Source: an uncultured Eubacterium sp.
GTDB taxonomy: Bacteria > Bacillota > Clostridia > Lachnospirales > Lachnospiraceae
DNA: 40,108 nt
Assembly (NCBI GenBank): GCA_905236805.1
Contig: CAJOPH010000065.1
Location: forward strand, 1-40,108
Direction of reading: 5' to 3'
Below, one piece after another: positions 36,465 through 40,108 of the stretch (positions are counted from its first letter, which is position 1; each line of letters begins with the position of its first letter). Under the pieces are notes generated by a model. The model was not told where the DNA came from. It saw only the letters and a program-made list of their open reading frames with translations, and ran no database searches. A program made the translations under genes and the position numbers.

Positions 36465-38582
36465 ATGAAAAATGAAAAAGAAATGTCCGATGCCGGAAAG
36501 ACAGATGCCGTAGAAAAGGCTTCAAAGGGTGAGAGGACTAAGAAAGCCGCAAAGTCAAAGGGAAAAGGTCTTGGTATCAGCTGGAAGATCCTGATCATGT
36601 CCATTGGATGCATGATCATCTCCCTCGTGGTGTCTATGCTGGTTTCCACGAATACGTCTTCCGAAAAGCTGGTACAAAACGGCAAGGACAATCTGACTTC
36701 GCTTGCGGTGTCGAAGGGCAATTCCCTCGAGGATTTCATAGTGGCACAAAAGACGCTGGTTGGCTCCGTGGCCAGGTCTGAGGATGTCAAAAATATCTGC
36801 AGGAAGTACGCTAAGGACGGTGCCGCCGATTCCGGTCTGCAGGAGGCACTCAATGAGCATTTGGCACAGATAAACACCGATTCGGGGAATCTCTATGAGA
36901 ACTTTTTCGTCACCGGTGGATCTGAGATAATCGCGGCTTCCCTAGGAGCCGATTCCTTGGGACATGACATTGGCGAAGAAGAACTCTACTCTGATTGTGT
37001 GACCAACGGATTCCGCTATGGTCATGCCGTATCTCCGGGTACGGGGTCACCCACATATGAGATAGCATATGCCATATATGACGATGATGGCACCTTCTTG
37101 GGTGTTGCGGATGCGTCGATTGACCTTGGCGCCATGTCGGAACAGATCATTAACGACGATAAGTATGATGTCAAGCTGTTTACTCCCGATGGTGTGGTGA
37201 TAGCGTCTCCCGATGCGGAGGCCATCCTGACCTTTGACATGAAGGAGGTTGATGCCGAAGGATGGGAGGACACCATAAGTACAGGCACGGGAAATGCCGA
37301 CTTCATAGATCCTTACACGGGTGAGCTTGGCTACACGGGATTTTTCGTATCAGAAAACTTCGTTACGGAAGTAACCGTTATGGACAGCACATTTGACGGA
37401 GCGAGGAATGAGCTGCGGTTTAAGGCTATTATGGTGATGGTTATCGCGGCGATCGTAGCGTCCGTCATTATCATATTATTGTCCCGGAGTATCGTGCGTC
37501 CCCTTAAGAAAGCAAGCAATACCATCACGAAGCTTATCTCCGATATAGAGGCGGGAAACGGGGATCTTCGTACCCGTATCGAGGTCAGGAGCCGTGACGA
37601 GATAGGCATGATATCTGCCAACGTCAATAAGTTTATCGACACCCTTCAGGGCATCATGGACATAATGGGCAGCAATTCCGGGAGGCTTAGCTCCATATCT
37701 TCGAATGTGCGCGATTCGGTCATAGCTACAGAAGATGAGATAAACAATGTCTCATCCACGATGGAACAGATGTCAGCATCCAGTGAGGAGACCAGCGCAT
37801 CCCTCATCAAGGTGGCAGAGGATATAAATGTCGCGGTCGGGCTGGTAGAGCAGGTGCATGACGAGGCAAAGAACCAGAGTGAGGCATCAGAAAAGATGAC
37901 GGCAAAGGTTGAGAAGATAAGTGCCGATGCCATTGCCGAGAGGAATCGCAGTGATGAAGAGGCCGGAATCTTTGTCGATCAGCTCGAGGAGAGCATAAAG
38001 AAGGCCGGCGCGGCCGACAGGATCATGGATCTTACCGGTGACATCCTTAATATTGCGGCCCAGACCAACCTCCTTGCCCTTAACGCTTCCATCGAGGCGG
38101 CCAGGGCCGGAGAGGCAGGCAAGGGCTTTGCCGTAGTCGCTGAGGAGATAAGACAGCTCGCTGACAATTCCAAAGAGACCGCCAACAATATTCAGGAGAT
38201 CTCCGGAGGCGTGGTTGATTCCGTGAGGGATCTGTCGGACAAGGCGAATATCATCGCCGACAAGCTCAAGGAGTCCAACCAGAGCGGCCGAGAGAGCATC
38301 GAGAACCTGGCACAGGCATATCGCGAGGATATCAGCGTGATGGCCGAGTCCATGGACAAATTCGAGGACAGCACCAATCGGATGGCGGATGCCATGGAAG
38401 ATATCCGCGAGGCTGTCGATGCCGTGTCCATAGCTGCCGAGGAGACGGCAAAGGGCATCACGAATATTACCCAGTCGACCTCCGATATCGCGGGCAGCAT
38501 GTCCACCATCAATGCCGAAGCCAATGACAACCTCAGCATATCAGGCGAGCTTCAGGAGGAGGTTTCTAAATTTAAGTATTGA
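36465..38582 (+). CDS. methyl-accepting chemotaxis protein (Cache-like sensor, HAMP, MA domain)
   Basis: TM pair; [60 protein letters not shown] hairpin tip; ATG 36465 has SD GGAGG. Confidence 0.94.
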   Translation: MKNEKEMSDAGKTDAVEKASKGERTKKAAKSKGKGLGISWKILIMSIGCMIISLVVSMLVSTNTSSEKLVQNGKDNLTSLAVSKGNSLEDFIVAQKTLVGSVARSEDVKNICRKYAKDGAADSGLQEALNEHLAQINTDSGNLYENFFVTGGSEIIAASLGADSLGHDIGEEELYSDCVTNGFRYGHAVSPGTGSPTYEIAYAIYDDDGTFLGVADASIDLGAMSEQIINDDKYDVKLFTPDGVVIASPDAEAILTFDMKEVDAEGWEDTISTGTGNADFIDPYTGELGYTGFFVSENFVTEVTVMDSTFDGARNELRFKAIMVMVIAAIVASVIIILLSRSIVRPLKKASNTITKLISDIEAGNGDLRTRIEVRSRDEIGMISANVNKFIDTLQGIMDIMGSNSGRLSSISSNVRDSVIATEDEINNVSSTMEQMSASSEETSASLIKVAEDINVAVGLVEQVHDEAKNQSEASEKMTAKVEKISADAIAERNRSDEEAGIFVDQLEESIKKAGAADRIMDLTGDILNIAAQTNLLALNASIEAARAGEAGKGFAVVAEEIRQLADNSKETANNIQEISGGVVDSVRDLSDKANIIADKLKESNQSGRESIENLAQAYREDISVMAESMDKFEDSTNRMADAMEDIREAVDAVSIAAEETAKGITNITQSTSDIAGSMSTINAEANDNLSISGELQEEVSKFKY

Positions 38583-38607
38583 AGATGCGAAAAGATTGTG
38601 ATATAAT
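38579..38607 (+). promoter_or_regulatory. candidate promoter overlapping the MCP stop
   Basis: TTGAAG (38579-38584) - 17 nt - TATAAT (38602-38607), TGTGATATAAT extended -10. Confidence 0.5.
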
Positions 38608-38695
38608 TAACGATGTCACGAAGCCACAAGCGAAGTATGTACTTGATCGCAAAGAGGCTTGAAAATCAAATACATTGCACAAGGAGGTAAAATGT

Positions 38696-40108
38696 ATGAA
38701 AACCATGAAAACAATACTGAACCTGACGAGGGTCTTCGTGCTGTCCCTGGTGATGCTGTTTGCGCTTTCCCTGATGGGCGAGGCGCAGGTATCAAATCCC
38801 GTGGATACCTATGCGGCCACCCGGAAGATCACCCTGAACAAGAAAAATGTGACCATCAAGAAGGGCAAGAGCATAAAGCTAAAGGCCACCATCAAGGGAG
38901 GAAAAGGAAAGGTCACTTGGAAGTCTAAGAACAAAAAGATTGCCACGGTAAATAAAAAGGGCAAGGTGACGGGAAAGAAAAAGGGAAAGACCAAGATCAT
39001 AGCAACCATCAAGGGCACGAAGAAAAAGGCTGTATGTACCGTAAAGGTCACGGCCAAGACCACGACGGGGACGACCACGAATCCCGCCCAGGTCACTTCA
39101 AAGAACGTCTCTTCCGTGTCAGAATTAAATACTACGCTGGCAACGATATCCTCTTACCCCAGCTTAAAGACCATAAACCTTACCACGACCGAGTCCGGGC
39201 AGCAGGTGATAAATTCGGGGTCTTATCCCGGAATAACCCTGAACGTGTCCGCTCCTAACGCCACGATAAAAAACAACGCGACTTTTGCGGGGGTAAAGAT
39301 CAACAAAATATCCAAAAATACATGGATAGAGAACGCATCCGGAAACGTTTTGGACGTGGCGGCTCCCAATGCGCACATAGAAGCAGGCGTTAGCGCATCG
39401 GCGGTAGGTCTTGTCATATCGCAGGGTGCTTCCGATGTTCTCATAGAAAACAACGGCACGGGAAGGGCCATTTCCTATGTGAGCATCCGGGTTTCCGTGA
39501 CGGCTACCCTGGTGGGTGAGAACAATACACCTTATCCTGTATCTGTCAATGCGGCAAACGTGACCGTGAATACCGCTGTACAGGTGCAGATTACCAGTGA
39601 GAATGATTTCAACCTCAACGTATACGCAGGGGGTGAGGCTACATCTGTCACCCTGAACGGCACCGCCCAAGTGAACTATGCCGGGGTGGGCACCATAGAT
39701 GTGACCTATACGACCACCGGAGTGGTGGAGAGCGTGGCGGGTGAATACCTTGACTATGCGGCTCAGGCGGATACGGCATATGGGTCTTATCTGGGATCCT
39801 ACAACGCAGCAGTCCAGGGTGCCGTCAAAGACCAAGAGGGAAATCCCATAGAGGGCGCTTCGGTGAAGTTTTACCGGTACGATGGCTCACTTGCGGACGC
39901 AGCCTCAGGAGCTTCGGTTTACGAGGCATCGACGGGGGCTGACGGCTCCTATACCATAGAGGACGTAACTTATGGCAACTACTTTGTGAAATATACATAT
40001 GGAGATCTGGTAAGCGTAGACAGGATGGTTACGGCTTCCAGGGAACAGGTAGCGTTGGGCGATACCACATTGGTGGAAGATTCTGCGGAGAAGGGATCTC
40101 TCAAGGGA
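38696..40108 (+). CDS. secreted Lys-rich Ig-like (BIG2-type) surface protein with C-terminal carboxypeptidase-regulatory/SpaA-like domain, 3' truncated by window
   Basis: Open for 471 codons to the window end after AAGGAGG; signal peptide MKTMKTILNLTRVFVLSLVMLFALSLMGEAQ; ITLNKKNVTIKKGKSIKLKATIKGGKGKVTWKSKNKKIATVNKKGKVTGKKKGKTKIIATI; AVQGAVKDQEGNPIEGASVKFYRYDG..STGADGSYTIEDV. Confidence 0.88.
   Translation, partial: MKTMKTILNLTRVFVLSLVMLFALSLMGEAQVSNPVDTYAATRKITLNKKNVTIKKGKSIKLKATIKGGKGKVTWKSKNKKIATVNKKGKVTGKKKGKTKIIATIKGTKKKAVCTVKVTAKTTTGTTTNPAQVTSKNVSSVSELNTTLATISSYPSLKTINLTTTESGQQVINSGSYPGITLNVSAPNATIKNNATFAGVKINKISKNTWIENASGNVLDVAAPNAHIEAGVSASAVGLVISQGASDVLIENNGTGRAISYVSIRVSVTATLVGENNTPYPVSVNAANVTVNTAVQVQITSENDFNLNVYAGGEATSVTLNGTAQVNYAGVGTIDVTYTTTGVVESVAGEYLDYAAQADTAYGSYLGSYNAAVQGAVKDQEGNPIEGASVKFYRYDGSLADAASGASVYEASTGADGSYTIEDVTYGNYFVKYTYGDLVSVDRMVTASREQVALGDTTLVEDSAEKGSLKG

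Noticed and set aside
39164-39835. 223 aa minus-strand ORF near the right end
   Set aside because: Antisense to the 471-codon open frame with signal peptide and Ig-like motif that starts at 38696

Overview
The window looks like an ordinary stretch of Clostridia chromosome (probably Lachnospiraceae-like; inferred from gene content and not tested), with one notable accessory cluster on the right. The left two thirds is mostly housekeeping: pyrG 3' end, rhomboid protease, flavodoxin-SCP2 fusion, HIT protein, murG (-), pgi, YkuD L,D-transpeptidase, argF/DUF/coaX/dusB, tRNA-Arg(CCT), a FIST-domain hybrid histidine kinase, a split and divergent trp locus (trpEG on -, trpDC on +), dapL, zinc-ribbon protein/metG/tatD/rsmA, tRNA-Leu(TAG) (-), and a complete opp/dpp-type peptide ABC transporter operon. 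It is followed by an atypical old-yellow-enzyme Fe-S flavoprotein and an uncharacterised membrane protein. The most interesting block is about 31.3-36.3 kb. It holds two secreted or anchored FMN-binding-domain proteins with four predicted flavinylation motifs in total, a NapH/NosR-like polyferredoxin membrane protein, and a Tp47-like secreted protein that carries a look-alike of the flavinylation motif. I read this as a candidate extracytosolic flavin electron-transfer system. The right end has a methyl-accepting chemotaxis protein and a Lys-rich Ig-like surface protein that runs off the window; the supplied ORF track omits it. I saw no CRISPR array, transposase, integrase or rRNA.
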